64,000 nucleotides of DNA, from assembly GCF_003970495.1 (NCBI RefSeq), contig NZ_RXWW01000011.1:1-64000 (forward strand), written 5' to 3'. The notes beneath the pieces were generated by a model. The model was not told where the DNA came from, searched no databases, and saw nothing but the letters and a program-made list of their open reading frames with translations. Positions within the stretch are counted from its first letter, which is position 1; each line of letters begins with the position of its first letter. A program made the translations under genes and the position numbers. Origin of the DNA: Staphylococcus pasteuri. GTDB lineage: Bacteria; Bacillota; Bacilli; Staphylococcales; Staphylococcaceae. Positions 28,399 to 36,492 of this stretch are shown here, in pieces.

Positions 28399-30123
28399 AT
28401 GGTAAAAGTAGATCTAAAATCTAAACCTTATAATCTTAACGATCAACAAATTCAATGGGTAGAAAATACACTATCAGAACTTACAGATGAAGAAAAAATT
28501 GGTCAATTATTTTTCAATTTATTCTTTTTAGAAGACGATGCAAACTTTAATGATAATGAATTAACAAATAAAGATATTCTTGATAAATACCATATTGGAG
28601 GCGCAAGATTCCAAGGTGGCAATGGACAACAAGTACAACACTTACTTAACGATTTACAACATAACAGTAAAATCCCATTACTCATCGCTGCCAATTGTGA
28701 TTCAGGTGGTAATGGCGCTTGTAAAGACGGTACTTACATTGCTTCTGCAGCTCAATGTGAAGCAGCTCAAGATACTAAAGTTGCATATAATGCAGGATAT
28801 GTTTCTGGACAAGAATCTAGTGCATTAGGTGTAAATATCAACTTTGACCCTTGTGTTGATATTCTTGAAAATTGGAGAAATACTATCGTTAATACTCGCG
28901 CATACGGAACAAATGCTGACACAGTGATTAAATATACAAATGCCTTTATCGAAGGCTTTAACCAAACAAAAGATATGATTACATGTATCAAACATTTCCC
29001 AGGTGATGGCACAGAAGAACGAGATCAACACCTTGTTTTAGGCGTAAATGAAATGACTCCAGACGAATGGGATCAAAGTTTCCGTAAAGTATATGCTAAT
29101 CACATTGATAATGGCGTTGAAATGATTATGTCTGGTCATATCGCACTACCTCACTACTCTAAAAAATTAAACCCAGCTTTAAATGATGAAGACATTTTAC
29201 CAGCAACATTATCTAAAGAATTAATTACAGATTTATTGAAAGATGATTTAAACTTTAACGGACTTGTTGTAACTGATGCGAGTCATATGTTAGGTATGAC
29301 AGCTGCGATGAAACGTGAAGATTATGTACCTCAAGCCATTGCTGCTGGTTGTGACATGTTCTTATTCTTTAACGATATTGAAGAAGATTTTAATTTCATG
29401 CTTAATGGTTATAAAAACGGCGTTATTACTGACGAACGTTTAAATGATGCTGTAAGACGTATTCTTGGATTAAAAGCAAAAATTAATCTACATGAAAAAC
29501 AAGCTAATAACACTTTAGAAAAAGATGAAAAAGCATTAGAATTTGTTGGTTGTGATAAACATATTGAAATGCAAAAAGAAGCAGCTGATTTAGGTATTAC
29601 ACTAGTGAAAAATACACTTAACCAATTACCTATTCGACCTGAAACACATAAAAACATTCGTCTTTATGTTATTGAAGGTGAAAAAAATGGATTGTACAAA
29701 TCTGATGACTCACTTACAGATAATTTAGTAGATATCTTAGAAAAACGAGGCTTTAATGTAACAGTAAACGACGGTTCAACACGTATTAAAGGTAAAACTT
29801 TAGAATATCGTGATGAAGTTGATGCTGCTTTAGTATTTGCCAATATTGTAGGTTACGCTGCTGAAAACAACTACCGTATCCGTTGGTCAACTGCTATGAG
29901 TAATGAAATCCCTTGGTATGTACATGAAGTACCAACAGTATTCACTTCACTTAACTTCACAACTCATTTACATGACGCAACAATGGTTAAAGCATATATC
30001 AATGCTTATCATTCAAATCAAATCAGTTTAGAAACAGTGGTAGATAAAATCATGGGAGAATCAGACTTTAAAGGGGTACCAAACGACCTAGTTTGGACAA
30101 ATAAATGGCAAGCTAAATTATAG
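28399..30123 (+). CDS. GH3 glycosidase, NagZ-type beta-N-acetylhexosaminidase subgroup
   Basis: 574 residues, no signal peptide. The (beta/alpha)8 domain has KHFPGDGTEERDQH, giving the Asp209-x-His211 dyad that serves as acid/base in NagZ-like GH3 enzymes, and the nucleophile Asp293 in VVTDASH. A C-terminal alpha/beta sandwich domain follows (about 395-570). The dyad favours N-acetylhexosaminide or a related substrate over plain beta-glucoside. AAGGAG precedes the ATG. It forms an operon with the HAD gene and ends before a terminator. Confidence 0.87.
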   Translation: MVKVDLKSKPYNLNDQQIQWVENTLSELTDEEKIGQLFFNLFFLEDDANFNDNELTNKDILDKYHIGGARFQGGNGQQVQHLLNDLQHNSKIPLLIAANCDSGGNGACKDGTYIASAAQCEAAQDTKVAYNAGYVSGQESSALGVNINFDPCVDILENWRNTIVNTRAYGTNADTVIKYTNAFIEGFNQTKDMITCIKHFPGDGTEERDQHLVLGVNEMTPDEWDQSFRKVYANHIDNGVEMIMSGHIALPHYSKKLNPALNDEDILPATLSKELITDLLKDDLNFNGLVVTDASHMLGMTAAMKREDYVPQAIAAGCDMFLFFNDIEEDFNFMLNGYKNGVITDERLNDAVRRILGLKAKINLHEKQANNTLEKDEKALEFVGCDKHIEMQKEAADLGITLVKNTLNQLPIRPETHKNIRLYVIEGEKNGLYKSDDSLTDNLVDILEKRGFNVTVNDGSTRIKGKTLEYRDEVDAALVFANIVGYAAENNYRIRWSTAMSNEIPWYVHEVPTVFTSLNFTTHLHDATMVKAYINAYHSNQISLETVVDKIMGESDFKGVPNDLVWTNKWQAKL

Positions 30124-30197
30124 AAGTTAGTGGGATTTCTGCTTAATATGCTTGTTATAGAACAAAAAACAGTATAAGAATAAACCCTAGAAAAATA

Positions 30198-30240
30198 GCC
30201 AGTAAATGAGTTTTATAAATTCATTTACTGGCTTCTTTAT
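30198..30240 (+). terminator. Terminator of the HAD-GH3 operon
   Basis: GCCAGTAAATGA pairs with TCATTTACTGGC around a 10-base loop, followed by TTCTTTATTT. Confidence 0.85.
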
Positions 30241-30259
30241 TTATAATACTTCGCATTAT

Positions 30260-30422
30260 TGGCTCCCTATGTCCAACCTGCTTTGCTTGTAGAAACTGGA
30301 TAAACCAGTTTCTTTGTGTTGGGTCCCTTCTTAGGGGACAGCTTCAGCCAGAAATACTACACAGATAAATCTGTAAGGATTTCTAAGGTCTTCAGCTTGT
30401 CCTGTTCCCTCAAGAGTCTCGC
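30260..30422 (-). repeat. Dispersed intergenic repeat, copy 2, with extra hairpin
   Basis: Read on the minus strand, 30422-30322 repeats the blocks of 17377-17480: GCGAGACTCTTGAGGGAAC, AGACCTTAGAAAT, TTTATCTGTGTAGTATTTC, GGCTGAAGCTGTCCCCT. This copy continues into AGAAACTGG-TTTAT-CCAGTTTCT, nested inside CCAAC/GTTGG pairs. From 30124 to 30586 there is no gene, only the terminator and this element. Confidence 0.75.
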
Positions 30423-30586
30423 CAAAATGCTCCGTATTTATATGTAAATTGAAACTAAAAGATGCTCCAAGATAAAATCCTTTGTCCAATTTGTACATAA
30501 ATGATATGTCACAACACCTTAATGAAATCCATGAAATAACTACTTTTATTTTTGGAGATTGATTTATAGAAATTAAAAAAGTCTAA

Positions 30587-31114
30587 TTAATTTATTTCAT
30601 GATTTAGTAACGAATCTAGTTTGGGCTTTTGTTGTTTTAATGAAGTTTGGCTTAAATCTATAAAATGGGATTTCTGCCACTGTTGTGTTTTAAAGGCCGT
30701 AGTATTTAAATCTGTATCCCAAGTTGGATAAACACGAAATGCCATCTTACCTTTATGGTTCATATTTCTTAAAATGCCTTTGGTTAAAAGGGTCTTCTTA
30801 TCAAACACAAACATGCCGTTAAGTTCCTGATCAAAAATGTGAATAATTAAATAGTCACTCATTTTATCAAAATGTATAGGTATATTTTGATGATTTTTAT
30901 CCTTCTCCTATAGAGTTACAAAATAGCCCTTTTTCTTTGGTGTCTTTTTGCCCAATCTACTTTTAATACGATATTGAAACAATTCAAATTCCATCGCTTC
31001 ATATTCTTGATTCCACTCTTCGACTTGAACTGTATTTACTATTTTAGTTTGATAAATATTTTCCAATTCTTGCAATGGTGTTATTGACTGAAATGATTCA
31101 AGATTTTTTGCCAT
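30587..31114 (-). pseudogene. mepB: mepB-like gene interrupted by an amber codon
   Basis: The frame starts at ATG 31114 (AAAGG 8 bases upstream) and reads GKKTPKKKGYFVTL, then TAG at 30910..30908, and continues in the same frame to 30587 without another stop. After the stop come EKDKNHQNIP..., then FRVYPTWD and TAFKTQQWQ. MepB proteins have ..TPKK.GQFVTLWKR at this point, so TAG replaces the TGG tryptophan codon. With the stop read through, the gene is about 174 codons, close to normal size. MepB accompanies the MepA efflux pump in S. aureus; neither mepA nor mepR is nearby. A downstream ATG (30862) could only make the C-terminal half. Confidence 0.82.
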
Positions 31115-31298
31115 TTGCTTTACCTTTATTCCTTTTATTGATTTCATTACTTTTATAAATTAGATAAAACGAATTTAACATTATTACAGTAACAACTAAA
31201 ATAACTAAAATTAAATTTTCTGAAGTTCGTATTAAAGCTAAGACCCCCATTAATAATATATTTAATAAGTTCGAAATCATAAATCCTTTATCTTCCAT
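31098..31298 (-). CDS. 66-residue membrane protein upstream of mepB
   Basis: Start ATG 31298 with AAAGGGGAG 7 bases upstream; in-frame extension to 31346 lacks a ribosome site. Two hydrophobic segments (about 8-22 and 27-47) precede a basic tail NKRNKGKANGKKS. Its 3' end overlaps the mepB start by 17 bases, so they are co-transcribed. Family not recognised. Its promoter (TTGTCA-N17-TATATT) shares an operator with the divergent Xre gene. Confidence 0.6.
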   Translation of the reverse strand: MEDKGFMISNLLNILLMGVLALIRTSENLILVILVVTVIMLNSFYLIYKSNEINKRNKGKANGKKS

Positions 31299-31344
31299 GT
31301 TCGATCTCCCCTTTGTTTTAAAAATGCATTTCATTGATACATTC

Positions 31345-31408
31345 AATATACATTATCGATGTCATTTTGACAAATATACTTGTCAAAATGACGCGATTAA
31401 TATACACT
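31345..31408. promoter_or_regulatory. Symmetric divergent promoters around a perfect 13+6+13 inverted repeat
   Basis: GTCATTTTGACAA (31361-31373) and TTGTCAAAATGAC (31380-31392) are exact inverted copies separated by ATATAC. Each arm supplies a -35 TTGTCA. Rightward: TTGTCA 31380-31385, 17-bp spacer, TACACT 31403-31408. Leftward: TTGTCA 31373-31368, 17-bp spacer, TATATT 31350-31345. A regulator bound here would cover both -35 boxes; the Xre protein encoded next to it is the natural candidate. Confidence 0.8.
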
Positions 31409-31432
31409 AAAATCAACAAGGAGTTGGTCCAC

Positions 31433-31636
31433 TTGAGAAATCGACTTAAGGAATTACGGGCTCGTGATGGTTATAATCAAACACAATTGGCCAAACTAGC
31501 AGGAATATCGAGACAAACTGTGTCTTTGATAGAAAGAAAAGATTTTACGCCATCAGTGCTCACAGCGTTAAAAATCGCCAAAATATTTAACGAACCTGTT
31601 GAAAACATCTTTATCATTGAGGAGGAAGATTTATGA
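31433..31636 (+). CDS. Xre/Cro-CI-family HTH regulator, 67 residues
   Basis: The start is TTG 31433, with AAGGAG 9 bases upstream; extension to 31334 would run through the operator and lacks a ribosome site. Residues 1-60 are a single compact HTH_3 domain (LRNRLKELRARDGYNQTQLAKLA, GISRQTVSLIERKDFTPS), as in YozG-type repressors. Its stop overlaps the next ATG (ATGA), coupling it to the DUF3169 gene. It probably represses both divergent promoters. Confidence 0.9.
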   Translation: MRNRLKELRARDGYNQTQLAKLAGISRQTVSLIERKDFTPSVLTALKIAKIFNEPVENIFIIEEEDL

Positions 31637-32355
31637 AAGTAGGTAGATATCTGTTACTAGTTTTACTTGGAGGTATTATCGGAGGAGCTGCTGGCTACTT
31701 AATACCAACCCTTAATGACATGGGTTTCTTTAATAAAATTCTTTTTACCAATCAAAATTCTATTATGGTTGTTTGTTTCATCGCGACATTAATTAATATT
31801 ATCTTAACTGTAATTTTGTACAGAGAGTTAAAAAATTCTGTTTATTTTAAAAATAAAATAAACAATCCTGATAATAAATATAGCGAAGATGAATCCGAAG
31901 AAAAATCTAATTTGAAATTTTTAAATGCCAGTTTTATATACTACTTTCAAATTTTAATTAGTTTAATCTTTTTATTAATTCTTGTTATAGGAAATATTAA
32001 AGATATTTATGTATTATTTGCTATTATCCCATATATGATAACAGTCATTCCTGCTCTTCTAATAGGGTTATATGCCAGAAAAGTCGATGAACGTTATCCA
32101 AAACTAGGAGAACATAAATATACTGAAAAGTTATTATCAATTATGGACGAAGGAGAGCGTCACATAACTCTTACATCAATGTTTAAAACTTATCACATTA
32201 ATTTAGTTCTAATCATTGTATTTGCTATCTTTTTAGCAATCCATTCAATAAGCTCTGGTATTAATCAAACAATGGGTGTAATATTTCTTATTGTTTTATT
32301 TATATATAATGCATTTGTCTATCTGTCTAAAGTTAGAAAATTTTATAAATCTTAA
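31633..32355 (+). CDS. DUF3169 membrane protein
   Basis: 240 residues with about six membrane segments: two N-terminal, two central, two C-terminal. A cytosolic loop carries the conserved DERYPKLGEHKYTEKLL...MDEGERHI, typical of DUF3169 proteins, which regularly sit between an Xre regulator and an ABC transporter. GAGGAGGA precedes the ATG and the start overlaps the Xre stop. Its biochemical role is unknown; it may be a sensor or accessory unit of the transporter. Confidence 0.8.
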   Translation: MKVGRYLLLVLLGGIIGGAAGYLIPTLNDMGFFNKILFTNQNSIMVVCFIATLINIILTVILYRELKNSVYFKNKINNPDNKYSEDESEEKSNLKFLNASFIYYFQILISLIFLLILVIGNIKDIYVLFAIIPYMITVIPALLIGLYARKVDERYPKLGEHKYTEKLLSIMDEGERHITLTSMFKTYHINLVLIIVFAIFLAIHSISSGINQTMGVIFLIVLFIYNAFVYLSKVRKFYKS

Positions 32356-32403
32356 ATGTAATTACCATACTTTTAAATATATTTTAGAAAGTGAGGCATA
32401 TTC

Positions 32404-33246
32404 ATGGAACAACTTTTAAATGTTCAAGATCTTAATAAGTCTTATAAAGATTCAGAATTTCGACTTTCAAATATTAATTTGTCGATTACACCTCAAGAAG
32501 TTGTAGGATTAATCGGTAAGAATGGCTCAGGGAAGTCTACCCTCATCAATACTTTAGTAGGCAATCGTCATAAAGATACAGGAGATATTTATTTCTTCGA
32601 CCAAAAAATTTCAAATAATGATCTTTCATATAAAGAATATCTTGGTGTCGTCTTTGATGATTTACGCGTACCGAATAAACTTACTTTAACTGATATAGAT
32701 AAAGTCTTTAGTAATATTTACAAAACTTGGAAAAGTGATCGTTTCTTTTCAATAATTAAGCAGTTTGAATTGCCAACTAAAAATCAAATTAAATCATTTT
32801 CAAGAGGTATGCGTATGAAATCTGCTTTAGCTATTGCTTTAGCTCATGATAGTCATCTACTAATACTTGATGAAGCAACAGCAGGTATGGACGCTTCAGG
32901 TCGTGAAGAAGTCATTGAAATATTAGAAGATTTTGTAGCTGAAGATAATGGTATATTAATTTCTTCCCATATCTCTGAAGATATTGAACAATTAGCCACT
33001 AAACTCGTATTTATGAAAGATGGATGTATTATTTTAGAAGAAGATAAACGAACATTACTTGAAAATTACGGAGTTTTAGACGTTGATGAAGAGCAATTCA
33101 AAGTACCTAATGAAATGATAGTTGCATCTCGAACACGACAAAATAGAATAATCGCATTAGTTAATAATTATCATCAAATTGAAGGTGCAGAGCCACTTTC
33201 TAGCATTGATGATGCGACAAAAATTTTAATGAGAGGTGAACAATAA
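32404..33246 (+). CDS. ABC transporter ATP-binding protein (BcrA/Pmt type)
   Basis: 280 residues. Walker A GKNGSGKST (about 39-47), signature FSRGMRMKSALA in place of LSGGQ, Walker B LLILDEATAGMD, H-loop SSHISED. The degenerate signature is typical of the YtrB/PmtA/BcrA group. With the 210-residue permease next to it (start overlaps the stop by one base) it makes a two-component ABC-2 exporter, perhaps for amphipathic peptides. Preceded by the Xre-DUF3169 pair, so expression is likely induced. Confidence 0.9.
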   Translation: MEQLLNVQDLNKSYKDSEFRLSNINLSITPQEVVGLIGKNGSGKSTLINTLVGNRHKDTGDIYFFDQKISNNDLSYKEYLGVVFDDLRVPNKLTLTDIDKVFSNIYKTWKSDRFFSIIKQFELPTKNQIKSFSRGMRMKSALAIALAHDSHLLILDEATAGMDASGREEVIEILEDFVAEDNGILISSHISEDIEQLATKLVFMKDGCIILEEDKRTLLENYGVLDVDEEQFKVPNEMIVASRTRQNRIIALVNNYHQIEGAEPLSSIDDATKILMRGEQ

Positions 33247-33878
33247 TGAAAGGTCTATGCCTTAGCATGCTTTATACAGCAAAAAAATCATTAATCACTT
33301 ATTTCATTGTTTCTATCGTTGTATCTTTATTTATGGCTTTAACAAGTCCATTAATATCTTGCTTTATTTCAATGTTATTTCTCATTTCACCAATCTCAGA
33401 TAATTTAAAACATGAAAAAGAATCAAAATGGATGTATTATGTATCAACATTACCTACAGGTCGTAATCTTTATATCAAAAGTTACTTTCTTTTAAATTGT
33501 ATTTTAATAGTAATAGGACTAGTAATTGGTACAGTATCACTTACGATTATTAATCATAATCTAAATATAATCATAGCATCTGCTCTTATTGGCATAGGAG
33601 CTGCTGGCACATATGCTGTCGCATTTCCATTAACTTTTAAATTTGGTCCTGAAAATTCAAATGCTGTTTTAACAACAACGGTTCTTATTGTAATGCTATT
33701 CTATTTCATTGTAGTATTTGCCTTTGTATTCCCTGGTATGGGTGGTGCAGATAATATTGAAAATGTATTAACACCTTTCAATCAAGTTGTACTAATCATT
33801 TATGCATTATTTGGTATTATGACAACAGTAATTTCATACATTTTATCTATTAAGATTTTCAACAAGCAAGATTTATAA
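33246..33878 (+). CDS. ABC-2 transporter permease (PmtB/PmtD-like)
   Basis: 210 residues and six membrane segments. The sequence around HEKESKWMYYVSTLPTGRNLYIKSYF is typical of the ABC-2 family (DUF-type ABC2_membrane_5) that includes the phenol-soluble-modulin export permeases PmtB and PmtD. Two such permeases form Pmt; here there is only one, so the channel would be a homodimer. Whether it exports modulins or gives resistance to host peptides is unknown. Confidence 0.85.
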   Translation: MKGLCLSMLYTAKKSLITYFIVSIVVSLFMALTSPLISCFISMLFLISPISDNLKHEKESKWMYYVSTLPTGRNLYIKSYFLLNCILIVIGLVIGTVSLTIINHNLNIIIASALIGIGAAGTYAVAFPLTFKFGPENSNAVLTTTVLIVMLFYFIVVFAFVFPGMGGADNIENVLTPFNQVVLIIYALFGIMTTVISYILSIKIFNKQDL

Positions 33879-33883
33879 AATCA

Positions 33884-33932
33884 AAGACTAGGTAAGATTG
33901 GGCTAACCTTATGATTATGCACTAATCTCGCC
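33884..33932 (+). terminator. Terminator after the ABC-2 exporter operon
   Basis: AAGACTAGG...AAGATT pairs with AATCTCGCCTAGTCTT (two mismatches), followed by TTTTTTC on the plus strand. A-runs on the other side may also let it serve the convergent GNAT gene. Confidence 0.75.
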
Positions 33933-33943
33933 TAGTCTTTTTT

Positions 33944-34486
33944 CTATGATTGCCATTCTGATTTTAATAAACTATATACATAACTATCTGTAAATTTTCC
34001 TTGTACACATTCTTCACTTCGTAATTTTCCTTCTTTTGTAAATCCTAATCTTTTTGGAATAGCTTGGCTTTTCGTATTTTCCACTGAAGCTCTAATTTCC
34101 ACACGGTTTAAATCCAACTCATTAAATGCATAATCAATAACCGCCTTAGTACATTGCGTCATAATTCCTTTTTTCTGATGACTTTCACCTAAATAATAAC
34201 CAATAGACGTTTTTCTATTAACAGTATCGATATAATGTAAGCCAATCACACCAACTAATTCATTTTCTGACCAAATGCCACAGTGGAATCCATTACCACT
34301 AGCAAATTGTTGTAATGCTGCTTGAATAAATTTCTGACTATCTTCAACTTGATTTGTATATTCTACAAAAGGTAACCATTTTGCTAAATACGCTCGTGAT
34401 TGATCTATAAGTTTAAAAAGTGCATCCGCTTCTCTTGTTTCTAATATTTTTAAAGTCACTTCATCGTTTACCTTAAATCCAAACAT
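33944..34486 (-). CDS. GNAT acetyltransferase, RimJ/RimL type
   Basis: 180 residues. The fold shows the acetyl-CoA site around GYYLGESHQKKGIMTQC and the motif LNRVEIRASVENTKSQAIPKRLGF typical of ribosomal-protein-serine N-acetyltransferases such as Bacillus YdaF. It transfers acetyl from acetyl-CoA to an amino group of a protein or small molecule; the substrate is unknown. GGGGTG precedes the ATG. Confidence 0.87.
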   Translation of the reverse strand: MFGFKVNDEVTLKILETREADALFKLIDQSRAYLAKWLPFVEYTNQVEDSQKFIQAALQQFASGNGFHCGIWSENELVGVIGLHYIDTVNRKTSIGYYLGESHQKKGIMTQCTKAVIDYAFNELDLNRVEIRASVENTKSQAIPKRLGFTKEGKLRSEECVQGKFTDSYVYSLLKSEWQS

Positions 34487-34528
34487 GCTTTACACCCCAT
34501 TTACATTATTGTCACACAATTCTGTTAA

Positions 34529-34645
34529 TTATCAACATTTTAACATATGCTGTGGATAACTCAAATTACATATCAAACCCCTGATATAACAGTGTTTTAA
34601 AGAATATCAATCAAAATCTATCCACAGCCGTGCCAATTATCCACG
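34529..34645. promoter_or_regulatory. DnaA-box cluster outside oriC
   Basis: Four nine-mers within 117 bp: TTATCAACA (34529-34537), TGTGGATAA (34551-34559, perfect), CTATCCACA (34618-34626, one mismatch) and TTATCCACG (34637-34645, one mismatch). Variants TTATCAACA and TTATCCACG also occur in the oriC arrays at 55222 and 55490. The cluster lies about 21 kb from dnaA, between the GNAT and signal-peptidase genes. Confidence 0.75.
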
Positions 34646-34653
34646 CCTATAAA

Positions 34654-34709
34654 AAATCTCCATAATCAATTCATTGTTTACATAAAAATGAATCAACTAT
34701 GGAGATTGT
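34654..34709 (-). terminator. Terminator of the signal peptidase gene
   Basis: On the minus strand AATCTCCATA pairs with TATGGAGATT, extended by TGATTCATT/AATGAATTGA, followed by TTTTTTATA. Confidence 0.85.
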
Positions 34710-34715
34710 TAACAT

Positions 34716-35291
34716 TTAATTTGGAAAAGTATCTGGATTAAAACCGCCTTCCCATTTGCTGATAGGCCAATACCTAAACATAACTTTTCCTACAATCTGC
34801 TTTTTATCAATTAGCCCAACGTCATATCTACTATCTATACTGTTCTGTCTATTGTCCCCTAATACTAGATACTTATCTTTAGGAATTTTAGCATGCCCTT
34901 TAGCACCTTTCAGTGTCTTGGAATTAAAATCTTCTGTTAAATATTTGCTTACTTTATTCTTTTTATTTTCTTTCAAATAAGGCTCTTTTATTTTTTTATC
35001 ATTTATATACAGTTGATCTTTTTTATATTTAACAGTATCACCAGGTTTACCAATTAACCGTTTAATATAATCTTTTTTAGCAGTAGCGTGAAAAATAATA
35101 ACATCCCCTGAATCAATGTGATTCAATGTTTTCGAAATTTTACTCACTATAACTTTATCTCTATCTTCAAAAGTGGGATGCATTGATTCTCCCGATACCG
35201 TATATGAAGTACCGATAAATACAGTTAGAATGATAGCTATGATAATACCTGTCGCTAAGGTAATAATCCACTCAACTAATTCTTTTCCCAT
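34716..35291 (-). CDS. spsB: Type I signal peptidase, SpsB-like
   Basis: 191 residues. An N-terminal membrane anchor (about 7-27) precedes the catalytic Ser36 in SGESMHPT and Lys77 in DYIKRLIG, the same numbers as S. aureus SpsB; box E is LGDNRQNSIDSRYDVG. It removes Sec signal peptides on the outer face of the membrane. In staphylococci the main spsA-spsB pair lies elsewhere on the chromosome, so this lone copy beside a small ORF may be an extra paralogue. The symbol reflects family, not proven orthology. Confidence 0.9.
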   Translation of the reverse strand: MGKELVEWIITLATGIIIAIILTVFIGTSYTVSGESMHPTFEDRDKVIVSKISKTLNHIDSGDVIIFHATAKKDYIKRLIGKPGDTVKYKKDQLYINDKKIKEPYLKENKKNKVSKYLTEDFNSKTLKGAKGHAKIPKDKYLVLGDNRQNSIDSRYDVGLIDKKQIVGKVMFRYWPISKWEGGFNPDTFPN

Positions 35292-35318
35292 ATAAGCTCT
35301 CCTCGCATTTATTAATCA

Positions 35319-35456
35319 CTATTCTACAACACCATTTTTTATTTTAATGTGCTGTCCTTTTTGCACTTTGTCGTACTGTTTTTTAGGTAAAACAACAATA
35401 CGTTTACCTTGTTTAGTATCAACTGTAACGGTATATAATTTTTCTCCGTTTTTCAT
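35319..35456 (-). CDS. 45-residue basic small protein
   Basis: MKNGEKLYTVTVDTKQGKRIVV..., ending KIKNGVVE: a regular beta-type pattern with KQYDKVQKGQHIKI. Not recognised. The ribosome site is weak; a TTG 12 bases upstream is an alternative start. It ends 28 bases before the signal peptidase start and points the same way, so they may be co-transcribed. Confidence 0.5.
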   Translation of the reverse strand: MKNGEKLYTVTVDTKQGKRIVVLPKKQYDKVQKGQHIKIKNGVVE

Positions 35457-35640
35457 TTGATGCTTCAACTTAAATTAAATTTTCATATGTAAAATCAATT
35501 AATTCTATCATTACATAACTTAATTATTTATTTCAATTATATTTACAAAAACTAAACTTTTATTTTTTATTATTAGTTAATCCTCTATAAAAATTCAAAA
35601 ATCCACTATCCCTTCCCTCTTAAATCTAACCTTTCAATGC

Positions 35641-35670
35641 TGTAAGTTTGGTAGCGTATTTTGTAAGTTT
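35641..35670 (+). promoter_or_regulatory. Tandem TGTAAGTTT repeats upstream of vraD
   Basis: Identical nine-mers at 35641-35649 and 35662-35670 start 21 bp apart, two helical turns, as in OmpR-family response-regulator sites. They lie 64 bp before the vraD start. VraDE-type transporters are controlled by BraRS-like two-component systems; no such genes lie nearby, so control would be from a distant locus. Confidence 0.55.
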
Positions 35671-35733
35671 AGATAAAGGCTAGAATATCTTATTACTCCT
35701 AAAATTAAGATATAAGCAATAAGGAGTGATAAC

Positions 35734-36492
35734 ATGTCAATTTTACAAGTCGATTATTTATCAAAAATTTATGGTAAGAAAAAGCAATATCAAGCATTGA
35801 ATGATATTAATTTTTCAGTTGAAAAGGGAGAATTTGTAGCAATTATGGGGCCTTCAGGGTCTGGTAAAACAACATTGCTCAATGTTCTTAGTTCAATTGA
35901 TACAATTTCAAGCGGCTCAGTCATTGTTGACGGTCACAATATTAGTCAATTAAAGAATAAACAACTTGCACAATATCGTAAAAAGTCATTAGGATTTATT
36001 TTCCAAGATTACAGTGTATTACCAACACTCACGGTTAAAGAAAACATTATGCTACCTTTATCAGTTCAGCATTACGGCAAAAAAGAAATGGAACAATCTT
36101 ATCAAGAAGTCACTGAAGCATTAGGTATTCATGACCTGGGAAATAAATACCCAAGTGAAATATCAGGAGGTCAACAACAACGAACAGCCGCTGCCAGAGC
36201 ATTTGTGCATAAACCGAAGATTATTTTTGCCGACGAACCAACTGGTGCATTAGATTCGAAAAGTGCGAAAGATTTACTCAACCGTCTTGAAGAAATGAAT
36301 CGTACATTCCAATCAACAATTATTATGGTCACACATGATCCAGTCGCAGCGAGCTTTGCCAAACGCGTCATTATGTTAAAAGACGGACATATTCATTCTG
36401 AAATAAACCAAGAAGAAGATTCTAAACAAGATTTTTATCAAAACATTATTCAACTGCAATCTTCTTTAGGTGGTGTAGCGAATGTCATTTAA
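35734..36492 (+). CDS. vraD: Peptide-antibiotic ABC transporter ATPase VraD
   Basis: 252 residues. Walker A GPSGSGKTT, Q-loop FQDYSVLP, signature ISGGQQQR, Walker B IIFADEPTGALD, H-loop VTHD. It belongs to the MacB/BceA type. In S. aureus VraDE detoxifies bacitracin, nisin and similar envelope-targeting peptides as the effector partner of a sensor transporter. The stop overlaps the vraE start by 11 bases. AAGGAG precedes the ATG. Confidence 0.88.
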   Translation: MSILQVDYLSKIYGKKKQYQALNDINFSVEKGEFVAIMGPSGSGKTTLLNVLSSIDTISSGSVIVDGHNISQLKNKQLAQYRKKSLGFIFQDYSVLPTLTVKENIMLPLSVQHYGKKEMEQSYQEVTEALGIHDLGNKYPSEISGGQQQRTAAARAFVHKPKIIFADEPTGALDSKSAKDLLNRLEEMNRTFQSTIIMVTHDPVAASFAKRVIMLKDGHIHSEINQEEDSKQDFYQNIIQLQSSLGGVANVI

